This document shows positions 10,640 to 21,400 of a stretch of DNA of 64,000 nucleotides, piece by piece (position 1 is the first letter of the stretch; every line of letters starts with the position of its first letter). Under the pieces are notes generated by a model that was not told the origin of the DNA, did not search any database, and was given only the letters and a program-made list of their open reading frames with translations. Both the position numbers and the translations under genes were made by a program. Location: assembly GCF_000755165.1 (NCBI RefSeq), contig NC_025882.1, forward strand, positions 350,268 through 414,267, read 5' to 3'. This DNA comes from Leishmania panamensis (Eukaryota > Euglenozoa > Kinetoplastea > Trypanosomatida > Trypanosomatidae).

Positions 10640-12840
10640 TTGATGAAGTCTTTTAGGACTTAGCACCGGTGCTAGGATTGATCTTAATGATGATCCCGCA
10701 TCCTGCTTTCCAGTGACACGGGCCAGCAAACGTGGGGAAGTTACCGGATCGAGTGGTCTCATGTTAACTGGGCGAGCAACTCTAAGGCAACCTCTAACCA
10801 CCACAGTCTGGCCTCCGCCCATGCCGCTTCACTGAGGAGCTTCTGTACCTGCCGCTCCGCAAAGTAGCCTGACGCCAGCCGGGTACCACGGTAGGAGCCC
10901 TGTGTGTGGAACACGCCCGGTGGTTCGGCGCGTTAGATTGCAGAGCTATCAGCACTGCTCTGAAGAAGTTCAACGTAGACCCCCCTCCCTTACTCACTGG
11001 GTTATGAATTTCTCAGACGATCGTCGCACCTGTCGTCGCTTTTACTCAGAAAGAACTAAGGTGACAAAGCTCACATGCAGATCTCCACAGGGATCAGTCC
11101 GGGACTCTCTTCCCTTCATCCTCTCTGGCGGACTCACTGAATGGGGAGCTCAACACGATGCCACGGGCTGCACCGTGCCTTCTCCGCTGCTGGCCTCATA
11201 CTCCGCACATTCTCCACAGCGACAAGGATTTCATGCAAGCGACAGTGCAACTTGCCCTCTGGGAGTGGAGCACTGGGCACCGGTGTATTTCGTGGAGCTC
11301 TGTGAGACTCCCAGAACGCAGTACACACACTCTGGTATGCGACACCGCCACCAGCTGAAACACTGCGCTGCGCGCACGCAGTTGGAAGAGGATCGATAGC
11401 CGCGCCTGCTTCGAGTGGACCTCCAGCTAATGTGCGGGATCGACCGACACGTTGCAGAAACGATCAGAGTAGCCGGGCCTCAACTAGCCAGGCTGAGGGA
11501 CATCAGCTCGCACGCATGGGGCCCGCCGATGGATCTTCTCTGATCTTTCTACTTCGAACCGATCGAACCAGACACAACTTTGCAGTGCCGCCGTGTGATG
11601 GGCTATTGCTTGCAAACGCCGCAGGGGGAGGCACTTGAGCACTTTCACACCAAAGAAGCCGCCGTCAGAGTGGGTACCGCAACCAACACGGACGACCGAG
11701 TCCTCTTCAAAGAGGTCCACCTACTGTCCCTCGACGCCATACTGTTGCTGCGTCGCTTGCGACAGCATCTCTTCTTAGCCACACAAAGACGTTACTCTGT
11801 GCATGTGGCGTACACGCTGGATTACGAGTGCTGTCATAGCACTCTGTCAACTCTCCTGCGGGTATGCAGGCATAGGCCCCACTCAAAGCTCTCCACCTAC
11901 ACACATCCCTCATGCGGAGCAGTGGCTTGTACTTCCACCGGTCCATCGCGGAAGGACTCTTCAGACGAGGAAAAGCTAGCGCCATGCAGGTACCGACACT
12001 CCCATATTGAGAAACTCCCCTACTCACTGTGGGCCGATGGAGAGGCACGAGCTGTCCTCAAGTCAAGGGTGGCCGCGATTGGCTATAATAGGGATGCTCT
12101 CACGGGTGCAGCGCCAAGAGGCCGCCCCCCCTTTGCCTGCAGCTGTCGCACTGAGTGTGAAGCTGTAGCGCTAGGGTAGGAGCTACTGCAGAGACATCTG
12201 GATCACCTAGGGCGCATCAAAACACGCGCGGGTGCTGCGGCAATGGACTCTCTCTCTCTCCCTCTTCATAGTGCTCGACACGGACCCTGTAAGGGTGGAC
12301 GGTGGCACAGTGTAGCGTATTGGGTCCCATGTACTGTCGTTACTAACCAGTCGCATGCACCTCTTAGTACCGCGTCTCCGTGGTTATTGTGAATCATAGC
12401 ACGACGACAAAGCTGGCAAGCTTTCGAAGTCGACAAGATGAGAGGAGGCAAAGTTTAGGTGCGTGACTTACGGGTCCGACTACTGGTCTCATGCACCTAA
12501 ATCCTCTCTCGCTTCTCCGCACGAGTGACACCACCGCTTCCGCCCTCGGGCAGGACCCTGTGCGTGGTCCTCTTTGAATCGAGGCGTGCAGTTTACCCAA
12601 GTCCATCGGGCGGCGATCACGTAGCCGGTATGCGAGGAATGGACGGGGAAGGAAGAGAGGAACCCGTACAGAGCATGGCCACATTTGACGGCAGGAATGA
12701 CTCTTCCTAGACGGCCAGGGGAGTTAACCGTGGTGCAACAGAGAGACATGGAGTGAGCTGTGGTTGTGTGCGCGTATTGGTTGAGGTGCGCGTGGTCGAA
12801 TGGACATGCTGTAGTGCAAATTGGCCTCCATGACCGTGTG
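10640..12840 (+). mobile_element. Decayed ingi/L1Tc-clade non-LTR retroposon (DIRE-like), 5'-truncated
   Basis: Pieces of an RT-RNase H polyprotein can be followed in order, but across all three + frames with stops between them. At 10845-10920, fragments correspond to the early RT blocks, with HARWFGALDC where the family has the YxRAFDSVD catalytic block. Then come LKKFNVD and LTHWVMNF (about 10960-11015), and LTCRSPQGSVRDSLPF (about 11070-11115) matching the LTCGVPQGSVLGPLLF block. FSAAGL at about 11180-11197 sits where FADDL is expected. A thumb-like segment HAWGPP (about 11510) follows, then an RNase H-like start, SLWADGE (12024-12044), and a stop-interrupted RGYCES (12379-12396) where the later GHCGI-type block belongs. 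No endonuclease domain is seen. Composition also shifts here from CT-rich spacer to balanced sequence. Boundaries are approximate. Alignment is from memory of the family. Confidence 0.75.
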
Positions 12841-14221
12841 GTCGTCTCTCGCGCGCGACGAGTCCCATGCATCAGTGCTCTGGAAGAAGAACAAAAAACA
12901 ACAACGAGAGGCGCGTCACTGGCTGTTGTTTGACTTCGTCGCCTTCTCTCTTTTCGTTCCTTCTGAGGCCTTTCTCATGTACTCTCGCACCTCACGAGGG
13001 ATGCGAAGAGGGGATCGCAACTTAACACATCGAGCGTACACCCACTCGTGCACGTCTGTCTCTTGGTGTGGGCAAGGAGGGAAGGTGAAGCACTCACGGT
13101 GCCATTGGGTGGAAAGGAGAGCAGGTGGCAGGGTAGAGAAGGGGTGGTTGGGGTACGGGAAAATACAAAGGACACGCGGCACGGTAAAGCGAATTGTCGT
13201 TGGGGCAGCTCTGTGTCGCCTCGTCCTGTCATCCAAACGACGAGGACACCAAACCCTTCAAGCGAACAAGGACGTGCAGGCGTACATAAACCACATGGAC
13301 TCGTTGCTGAGGACTCTCTCTCCCTCTTCTCCTCCTCCTCACTCAGGAGTATTTTTGGTGTCTCACTTCGTTGAGAAGACAGAGTGTAGGTGACCTGCTG
13401 CGCATGTAACGTGCGAAAGATGTCTGCTCGCGTGTCGTCGTCGTTGTCTCCCATCGAGCACTTCTCTGTTCATGCGTCAAAGCGGAAGAGCAGGGGAAGT
13501 GGAATCTCCAGCATCTCTCTTGCGATGTACCACGTTCCCCACCGAATGGCGCATTCTGTACGAGTGCGGGTTATCTGCGGATTCGCTCTCCGTTGCTCAT
13601 GAGTGGTGGGCCATGCCATTGCGTGTCTTTCTCCTGTACCACCTTCTCCTTTCTGATTCCTCTCCCTATGTTCTTCAACCGCACTGAAAAATTCGCTGTG
13701 CATTCTTTCTTGTGGCGCTGGCGCGGACGAGGGGGATGGGGCGGGCGAGGCAGGTGTATAGAGCCAGCTCTCACCGCTACACCAGTGACCGTCTCTGTCG
13801 TTCTCTCTCTCTCTCGATTGGGGTGCCTTCTTCCGCTGTAGGGTTACTGTGAACTTCCACCACCACCCCCTCCGGAAAAAAGAAAAGACAACGAGAAGCG
13901 TCACTATTGTAGTGTCTCTGGTGGATTACCCCCCCCCACACACACACACACATACACACACGTTTTTCTTTTCCATACCGTTTCTTTTGATTTGTACCGC
14001 TTCATCGAGGCTTCTTCTCTTTTGAGTTTCTCACTTATACACTCGCCGCGAAGGAGAAGCGGGACAACTGCTAGGATTTGAGTCTTGTATTTACCCTCCT
14101 TTCTCTCGTCTTGTCATCGAGCTGTTCTTGTGCCTGTGCACCGACTTGAAGGACCACGCGGGCATATAGAGAAATACATGCAGAGAGGTCCAGTGCTTTG
14201 GTAGTGCTCAGCAAAGAGAAC
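12841..14221. other. Intergenic spacer before small unknown gene
   Basis: No gene is supported. It contains a (CT)n tract at 13801-13817, a C-run followed by (CA)n at about 13930-13960, and a pyrimidine-rich stretch at about 13960-14035 that could act as the splice-acceptor tract for the next gene. Confidence 0.55.
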
Positions 14222-14806
14222 ATGATGTCTAAGAGTGTCGACGTGTTCAATCTGTCGCAGAATCGCCTGCGCGCTGCCTCGTTCCAGGATGAGGAGGAGC
14301 GGCAAAACGCCGAGTACGCAGAGCGGCACAATCTACAGGCGCTCTTCAGTGAGTTTGCCACACAGCTGCGCGAAAAGGATCCAAAGACAGAGCAAGAGGC
14401 GGAGCGTGTCCTGCTCGATCTTCTCTCACACCGCAAGGCAGAGCGGGACCGCGCTGCGCTTCGTCTGCACTTTGTTACCTGTTTTGAAGTCAACCTCGAC
14501 AATGGCCGCAAGGTCTTGAAGCTAACCTCTGGGTCGGAGATATGCACACTGCACATTGTGCAAAAGACACGCTCTGTTGCCGTGGATGACACCTTCACGG
14601 TGTCGCTGGAGCAGGCGGAAGAACTGACAGAGATATTCTACGAGCTTGGCCGTTTCGTGGTGGAGTCTGCCAAGGGTGAGCTGACTGGGTTTATTAGCAT
14701 CGATGACCGTGATGTGTACCTCCTCGCCGGCGGCAAGGACTGCTCCGATGTTGGTGACGAACTCTTCAACATGGCTTTTCTCATGAAGGCGTCATGCAAA
14801 GATTGA
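14222..14806 (+). CDS. Conserved-looking small soluble protein, unknown function
   Basis: The protein has 194 residues from the first of two adjacent ATGs (14222 and 14225); the second would remove only one residue. It has no signal peptide or membrane segment. The N-terminal half is a charged helix rich in E, Q and R (about residues 20-85). The C-terminal half alternates short hydrophobic strands and charged turns (about 88-190) and looks like a small alpha/beta fold. Third-position GC is high and there is no stop or frameshift over the length, which supports real coding. It is the only gene between the retroposon remnant and the eS10 pair. I do not recognise a family and see no catalytic motif. 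Confidence 0.75.
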   Translation: MMSKSVDVFNLSQNRLRAASFQDEEERQNAEYAERHNLQALFSEFATQLREKDPKTEQEAERVLLDLLSHRKAERDRAALRLHFVTCFEVNLDNGRKVLKLTSGSEICTLHIVQKTRSVAVDDTFTVSLEQAEELTEIFYELGRFVVESAKGELTGFISIDDRDVYLLAGGKDCSDVGDELFNMAFLMKASCKD

Positions 14807-15857
14807 GGAGCGTATCAACGGTGGTAGGGACTGAAAACTGAGGGAGACAGACGATGGCTGAGGTGGTGGTGAGAGGGTGTCTATGACTGGAATAGGGCGG
14901 CATGAAGAAAAGCGGCCCACGTCGTCCCTGGGTTATACACATGTTGAGCTCGCGCATTTTGGATACTCAAGCGTATCCTCCCTACCCCCGATTGTGTCTG
15001 ACGCGCGAGTGTGTGTGTGTGTGGGTGTGCGTTACTGCCTCCCTCTGCCAACCTGTAGTCTGTGGATGTTTCGCTTTCTTTCACTCACCCTCTTCCTACT
15101 TTTTTTTTATATATTACAGTTGATGAAATGAAAATTTTCTCTTTAGTTTTCCTTTCGCTTTAATTTGCTCTCGGTTTAGCTTCCACGCCAGTATAGGCGT
15201 ACCGTGCCGCGTGTGAGTTCGTCGTTTGGCGTATTTCTGTGCGCGCTCCCCTCACGTGACCGATGCACCATCGCGTTCGTTTCAGCGTCGCCTCACCCCC
15301 CCCTCTCCCTTCCCATGCCTCTCCCTGCGCGTCCTTGCTTGCCTTTTGTCACGTACGGGTGTGTATATATATAGGGCTGTCTCGCTGGCCGAATGGGCGC
15401 AGTCGGAGGTGACAAGATCGGTGTAGAGCGCACGACATATGCTGATACTGTAGAGAGAGAGAGAGAAAGAGACAAGGGTTCATCACCATGCATACAACGA
15501 GAAGACAACCATTTTTTTTCTGTGTGGTTGCCCCTCTCTCTTTCCTGGTGAGGGTACTGTCGAAGATGTGCTGAGCATCTTGACACGCGCTGATGTTGCT
15601 GTCTGCTGGCGCACCAAAATGGCGCTCCTATCGCTGCAGTAACTCTTCCCTGAGAGGCGCTCCTTCATCTTCCCCTTCTCTTCTTGCTCTCTTCTTTGGC
15701 GGTGCCTCCTCCTCAACCTCATCACTTATTCTTTGCATCTTCCTCTTCCCACCACCGCCGGTACATGTGGCACGCCCATACGCGTATTTCTTCTCCTTCT
15801 CCCTATGCGACTCTACTGGCCCCGCCTTAAGACTGTGCTGAAGCCGCAGCAAGAGCA
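14807..15857. other. Intergenic spacer upstream of eS10 copy 1
   Basis: No gene is seen. It contains a TG tract near 15009-15030, a T-run with TATATATTACAG at about 15100-15118, a TATATATATA motif near 15364-15373 and a (GA)n tract near 15452-15470. The pyrimidine-rich stretch at about 15660-15830 ending in TTAAG is the likely splice-acceptor region for the eS10 gene. Confidence 0.55.
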
Positions 15858-16370
15858 ATGTCGACTTACGTCCCCAAGTCGTCCCGCGACAACGTGTATC
15901 GGTTCTTCTTCACGGAGGGCGTGATCGCGTGCAAGAAGGATCGCATGGGCACGTGGACGGGCACCCTCGGCGGTAGCACCTTCACGGTTCCGTGCATTCA
16001 GGTCATGCAGCTGATGCGCTCCCTGAAGAGCCGCAGCCTGATCAAGGAGCAGTACGCGTGGCGCCACTACTACTGGACCCTGAACGACGAGGGTATTGCC
16101 TACATGCGCAACTACCTGCATCTTGCTCCGTCGGTGATGCCGAACACGCAGAAGCCGAGCAGCGTGAACTTCGAGAAGGTGACAGAGGGCCGCGGCCGCG
16201 GTCGTGGCCGTGGTGGCCGTGGGCGCGGCGAGGGCCGCGGTCGCGGACGTGGTGAGGGCCGTGGTCGTGGCAGCCGTGGCCGTGGCTTCGGTGGCGAGCG
16301 CACAAACTACCGTGCCGCCGCCGCCGCGGCAATGGAGGGTGAGGCTGCTCCAGCAGCGGCTGCGGAGTAG
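15858..16370 (+). CDS. RPS10: 40S ribosomal protein eS10, copy 1
   Basis: This 170-residue protein matches eS10: the N-terminal winged-helix S10 plectin-type domain (about residues 1-100) contains VYRFFFTEGVIACKKD and the family's YAWRHYYWTLNDEGIAYMRN block. A tail of RG/RGG repeats (about 111-150) and an alanine-rich C-terminus follow. It is a small-subunit protein at the mRNA entry/beak region; RG tails of this kind are commonly arginine-methylated. Start is the first ATG in frame, just upstream of the S10 domain, giving the usual family length. A second copy lies about 700 bp downstream. Comparing bases, I find one difference, GCT versus GCC in an alanine codon close to the stop, so the two proteins are identical. 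Confidence 0.97.
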   Translation: MSTYVPKSSRDNVYRFFFTEGVIACKKDRMGTWTGTLGGSTFTVPCIQVMQLMRSLKSRSLIKEQYAWRHYYWTLNDEGIAYMRNYLHLAPSVMPNTQKPSSVNFEKVTEGRGRGRGRGGRGRGEGRGRGRGEGRGRGSRGRGFGGERTNYRAAAAAAMEGEAAPAAAAE

Positions 16371-17065
16371 GCCTACCTTGCTACTTTGCGCACGTACCTA
16401 CGCTACGGCCTCGCCGGGTCAAGTCAAGGAAATGTCCTCTCGTCTTGCACGGTGAGTCGTGTTATTTCCTCTTGTTTTGTCGTTCTATAATTTTCATTAG
16501 TAAGTTTTTTCTTTCGAACGATCCTCTCTGCAGCAACTCGACGGACCCCATCGCTGTGGTACCCTCGATCGGACAGTTGAGCTTGGACGGGGGTACTGTG
16601 CAAGCGAAGTGTAAAACTCTACTTCTGCGCGCAATCGGTGGTGCCAAGGATGTGTTTCGCAAGGAGTACTTCCGACGCCCATACTTGCGCGACAGAGTGA
16701 GCTACCCTGCGGTCCGTTTGCACCCATTGCTCGCCACAGACGGGGATATTCTCACCCGCGTAAAGGTGGTTCTAGCTCACTTTTGCATCACTATGCCATC
16801 CTAGACGGTATCTCAAGGCGCTGGGAGTCGTCAGGTTACTAGGGAATGAGCACATCATCGCATGAAGTGCGTACTCGGAAGAACTGCGTCTCAATTCTTC
16901 TCCTCTCTCTTTCATCCTATTTTTCCGCCACCTCCCTCCTCACCCTTTCTCCGCTGCTGCTGTGACGGGGACTGTCCTCCACCGTTCTACAAAAACTTAT
17001 ACAACGCTCAACTGTCGCTCCTCTACTCCTCCCTCTTGATTACTACAAGTTTAGTTAAGTGGAAA
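16371..17065. other. Spacer between the eS10 copies
   Basis: This 695 bp carries no supported gene. Its sequence is not repeated after copy 2, so the duplicated block is the coding sequence alone. A pyrimidine-rich tract at about 16890-17040, ending in TACTACAAG and TTTAG/TTAAG, is the probable acceptor region for copy 2. Confidence 0.55.
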
Positions 17066-17578
17066 ATGTCGACTTACGTCCCCAAGTCGTCCCGCGACAA
17101 CGTGTATCGGTTCTTCTTCACGGAGGGCGTGATCGCGTGCAAGAAGGATCGCATGGGCACGTGGACGGGCACCCTCGGCGGTAGCACCTTCACGGTTCCG
17201 TGCATTCAGGTCATGCAGCTGATGCGCTCCCTGAAGAGCCGCAGCCTGATCAAGGAGCAGTACGCGTGGCGCCACTACTACTGGACCCTGAACGACGAGG
17301 GTATTGCCTACATGCGCAACTACCTGCATCTTGCTCCGTCGGTGATGCCGAACACGCAGAAGCCGAGCAGCGTGAACTTCGAGAAGGTGACAGAGGGCCG
17401 CGGCCGCGGTCGTGGCCGTGGTGGCCGTGGGCGCGGCGAGGGCCGCGGTCGCGGACGTGGTGAGGGCCGTGGTCGTGGCAGCCGTGGCCGTGGCTTCGGT
17501 GGCGAGCGCACAAACTACCGTGCCGCCGCCGCCGCGGCAATGGAGGGTGAGGCTGCCCCAGCAGCGGCTGCGGAGTAA
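17066..17578 (+). CDS. RPS10: 40S ribosomal protein eS10, copy 2
   Basis: This copy encodes the same 170-residue eS10 as the upstream gene: winged-helix domain, RG-rich tail and alanine-rich end. The frame is open upstream of the ATG, but the homology to copy 1 begins exactly at the ATG and the longer reading would add a hydrophobic, proline-rich leader absent from eS10 proteins. The 5' and 3' flanks differ from those of copy 1, so the two mRNAs would carry different untranslated regions and could be regulated separately even though the proteins are identical. Two-copy ribosomal protein genes are common in trypanosomatids. Confidence 0.97.
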   Translation: MSTYVPKSSRDNVYRFFFTEGVIACKKDRMGTWTGTLGGSTFTVPCIQVMQLMRSLKSRSLIKEQYAWRHYYWTLNDEGIAYMRNYLHLAPSVMPNTQKPSSVNFEKVTEGRGRGRGRGGRGRGEGRGRGRGEGRGRGSRGRGFGGERTNYRAAAAAAMEGEAAPAAAAE

Positions 17579-18452
17579 GTGACTGGTGCGCGACCGCACC
17601 AAGTGTCTGTGTGCGAAAAGACCGTCTTTCATTAACAACTTTGGGCATGTCATGTGGCTGTAGTGTCACTTTTCATGTCTCCTTTGTTTTGTTTGGTGCC
17701 GTGTAGCACCGCTCATTTCCATAGGCGCGAAGAAACCAACGTGATCGATGCAGACTTTTCAGTAGCCAAGCCGCCTGTGCATTGTCCAGGTGAAGGGAGG
17801 GCGGATTCGGGTGTGCACGAACACGTTGTGCAACTCAGTGTTGTTGAATCTGTGCTGTTTTCAAAGTGTGAGCGAAGCGGCGAGCAGGGCGCAGGAAAGA
17901 GGAAGCGAGGCTTGCAATGGCAAGGGGACTCTGTCCGCTGCGGACTTGTTGATGCACAGTGCCCGGCCTCATCTACTCCGCCTTCACTCTCCCCTTCAAC
18001 GTCAATGAGGGGGATCTTTTGGGTTGCCTGCAGAGGCTTCTCTATACGAGGCGCTCTCCCGCCGTGCTTCCATGAAAACCTCCGCTGATTTGTCCTCTTA
18101 TGTCTTTCTTTCCTCTTCTTTTTGTCTCCGGTGTGGCGTCTTGTTTGTGCTCCCGCCTGGCCGATTTTCTTTGTTTTTCCTTTCGGGGAGTGGTGGTGGC
18201 TCACTGTACTTTGCCTTTCCTCTTCACCTAGTCACCTCTCCTCCCTCACCACCATCATCACCTCGACGGCACGGTGTTTAAGTTTGACCTCTTTTCGTGT
18301 CGGCGTTCGACAGAGACCTCCTCGTCCCAGAGGTGATATCAAACGGCTTATCGGTTCACTCTGCGAGAGCACAGCAAGGGGCGCTCTCCTCACGTCCTCG
18401 CTGGCACTCAACACTGCCTCAAATTCAGCCGGGGAAGAGTGGTGCGGACACC
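17579..18452. other. Spacer upstream of IFT122
   Basis: No gene is supported. A pyrimidine-rich tract at about 18100-18230 followed by CACCTAG (AG at 18231-18232) is a plausible trans-splice acceptor for IFT122. The IFT122 frame stays open back to about 18297 but without an ATG. Confidence 0.55.
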
Positions 18453-21400
18453 ATGCGTACAAGCGTCCGATGGTCAGAGACGGCAGAGGCGGTGAAGGAT
18501 GTGCGTCCTCCCATCAACAGCCTCTGCTACAGCCCGTCTGGGGACTACGTAGTGGCGTCGTGCGGCGTGCGTGTCCTAGTGTACGCCGCCTCCACAGGCA
18601 CCCTACTACACTCACTGAAGGGTCACCAGAACACAATCTACTGCGTAGACTACGCGGCTGATGGAAAGCACTTCGCCAGCGGCGGCGCTGATCGGACGGT
18701 CATTGTGTGGTCGAGCAAGGGTGTGGGCGTTGTGAAGTACCAACACAGGGAATCCATCCAAGCTCTAGCACACAATCCAATCTCTTCGCATCTGGCTTCA
18801 GTGTCCAGCATTGACTGGGGCCTGTGGTCGGCAGAGCAGCCCAAGGTCTCCAAATACCCGCTTCCCTCCAAAGGGCTCTGTGCAGCCTGGACACCCAACG
18901 GCAAAACACTCGCGATCGGGTTGCTGAGTGGCACTATCGTGCTCTTAGACAAGGGTGTCGACGAGAAGGCCCGAATTCAACGATCGGCACCTGTCTGGAC
19001 TCTCGCTTTTACGCCGCTGCGAGAAAAAGGCGTCGACGTGCTCGCGGTTGGTTCATGGGACCAGCGACTGTCGTTTTACGGCCTCTCCGGCACACCTGTC
19101 GGGCGAGAGCGGGAGCTCGACTTTGACCCCTGCAGTTTGTCCTACTTCAATGACGGAGAGTACATCCTTCTCAGTGGCAGCAACCATAAGGTGACCCTTT
19201 TCACAAAGGATGGGAACCGGCTCATCGATGTGGCAGACGCGGACGACTGGATCTGGTCTGCGCACCAGCGGCCGCGGCAGAAACAGCTCTGCTGCGGCAC
19301 CAACGACGGCACCATAAGCTGCATCGATATCGCCATCACCACTGTCCACGCCATCTATAATGACCAATACGTGTTCCGCAAGGATATGACGAACGTGGTC
19401 GTACACCAGCTATCGCTTGACCGCAACATGGTGATACCTTGTAACGAGTACATCCAGAAGGTCGCCACGTTTCGCAATCGACTCGCGGTGCAGCTGCAGG
19501 AGCGCATCATTGTATTCGAGCTGTTTTACGACGATGAACGCAACATGCGCTATCAGGACATCGCGCAGATTCGCCGTCGTCTCGAGTGTTCGCTGTTGTG
19601 TCTGACGACGAAGGCCATCATCGTGTCCAAGGAGAGGCGGATTACGATGTACGACTTTCAGGGCAACAAGCGGCGCGAGTGGTCGATGGAGAGCGCCGTG
19701 CAGTTTGTGAAGGTCGCGGGTGGAATGGAAGGGCGAGAGATTCTGCTTGTCGGGCTGATGGGCGGTCAAGTAATGAAGGTGTTTGTCGACAATCCTTTCC
19801 CCACACTCCTGCACAAGTGTAATGCACCAATCAAGAGCGCCGACTTCAGTAGCTCACGTAGTCGCCTCGCTGTCATTGACAGCACCAACACCCTCCATGT
19901 ATTGGGGCTAGGCCAGAAGAACGAGCTGCTCTTTTCCGAGGATAACGTCACGGCGGTAGCGTTTAACATTGACGTGGAGGACATACTCGCCTTCACAACA
20001 GGTGACAATACGCTGCATATAAAGACGGGCTCTCTGCCAGCGTACCAGCAAGCGGTGCGCGGCCTCGTTGTGGGCTTCAAGGCCAACCATGTCTTTAATC
20101 TGCATTACTCCAACATGATGGTGATCGACGTGCCACACGCGCACGCGCTGTACAAGTACGTGGAGATGCGTAATCTCGACCGAGCCTACGACGTCGCCTG
20201 TCTTGGTGTGGCTGACTGCGACTGGAAAATGTTGGGACTGCATGCGATGAGCCACGCACGTCTTGACATCGCGCGCAAGGCCTTCACGCACATCCAGGAC
20301 GTGAAGCTCGTCGAGTTGCTCAAGTTGCTGGAGCTGCGGTGCCGCCAATCGAGGGTCGAAGACGGCCTACCACCGACGGTAAACGGCGGCAGTGGTAGCG
20401 CTACCACCGCCGCTGTGGCAGCCACCACGGACAAGGGACTCGTGAGTTCCAAAGACGAGTCCGCGGCAGCGCGCGCGGCAGCAAAGGATACCATATTGTA
20501 CGGCAACATCCTCGCCTTCCAAGGCAAGTACCACGACGCGGCACGGCAGTTCATGAAGGCCGGTAGCGAGCTGAAGGCGGTGGAGATGTACTGCGACCTT
20601 AAAATGTGGGATGATGCGCGGAAGATCTGTACTGACGAGAAGCTTCTCAAGGACCTAATTCGGCAGCAGGCGCGCTGGGCAGAGGACTCGCAGAACTTTG
20701 TTGAGGCCGCTTCACTTTACGAGAGCTGCGGAGACTACGCAAAAGCGATTGGCATGATGGGACAGGCAGGGCAGGTGGACAAGTTGATGAAAATGTGCCG
20801 CAGCCTTCCCAAGTCGGAGGTTACCCTCATCACGGAGTGCGGCAACTTCTTTCGCTTGCACAACGCCATCCCTTTTGCGATCGAGGCGTATGAGAAGGTG
20901 CAGGACCACCGAGCGCTTATTCAGGTCTACGTTGCCAGCGGCGACTGGCGCAATGCCTTCACCATTTTGGAGAAGGCGCCGTCCCTGGCGCGCGAGGTGT
21001 ACGTCCCGTGGGCGAGTTGGCTGGCCGATAACGACAAATTCGACGAAGCCTTAGAGGCGTTCCGCGCGGCAAAGTGGCCCAAGGAGGCCATGCGGCTAAT
21101 GGAAACGCTGGCGACAAACAGCGTGACGTGCCGCAAATTCCGTGACGCCGCCTTCTACTACGTTCACCTGGCTGAGGAGTACGGGCGATTTGATGACGAC
21201 GAGACGCCGTCTGATGTGATGAAGGCGGCGCGAATCCGACGGAGCAACGAGTGCATTCGCCGAGCGGACATCTACTACGCCTTCTCAAGTGTGTATGCCC
21301 ACACGACGCAGCCGCTGCCGTACAACGAGCTGAGCCTCTTCCACGCCGCCAAGTACCTCTTTGGCATGTGCGCGGAAGCCCCCATTCCGATGAACGTCGG

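Noticed and set aside
11580..12179. Open frame of nearly 200 codons in the gene desert, considered as an independent gene
   Set aside because: Its product fits the thumb-to-RNase H part of the decayed retroposon, with adjoining parts in other frames. It is a fragment of that element, not a separate gene.
15360..15375. TATATATATA motif considered as a TATA-box promoter
   Set aside because: Protein genes in trypanosomatids are transcribed polycistronically without individual TATA promoters, and the motif is about 480 bp from the next gene with no other promoter element.
16042..16332. Open frames on the minus strand opposite the eS10 RG-repeat region, also at 17250-17669
   Set aside because: They mirror the GC-rich RG repeat codons of a certain gene and have low-complexity R/H/P products. 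The same holds for other antisense frames inside the long genes.
18297..18452. Upstream extension of IFT122 from a GTG codon
   Set aside because: No ATG occurs in this extension and the sequence is not IFT122-like. The same reasoning moved the starts of the genes at 6838, 14222, 17066, 23423, 39739, 41787, 44672, 48248, 53815, 54858, 57853 and 62628.
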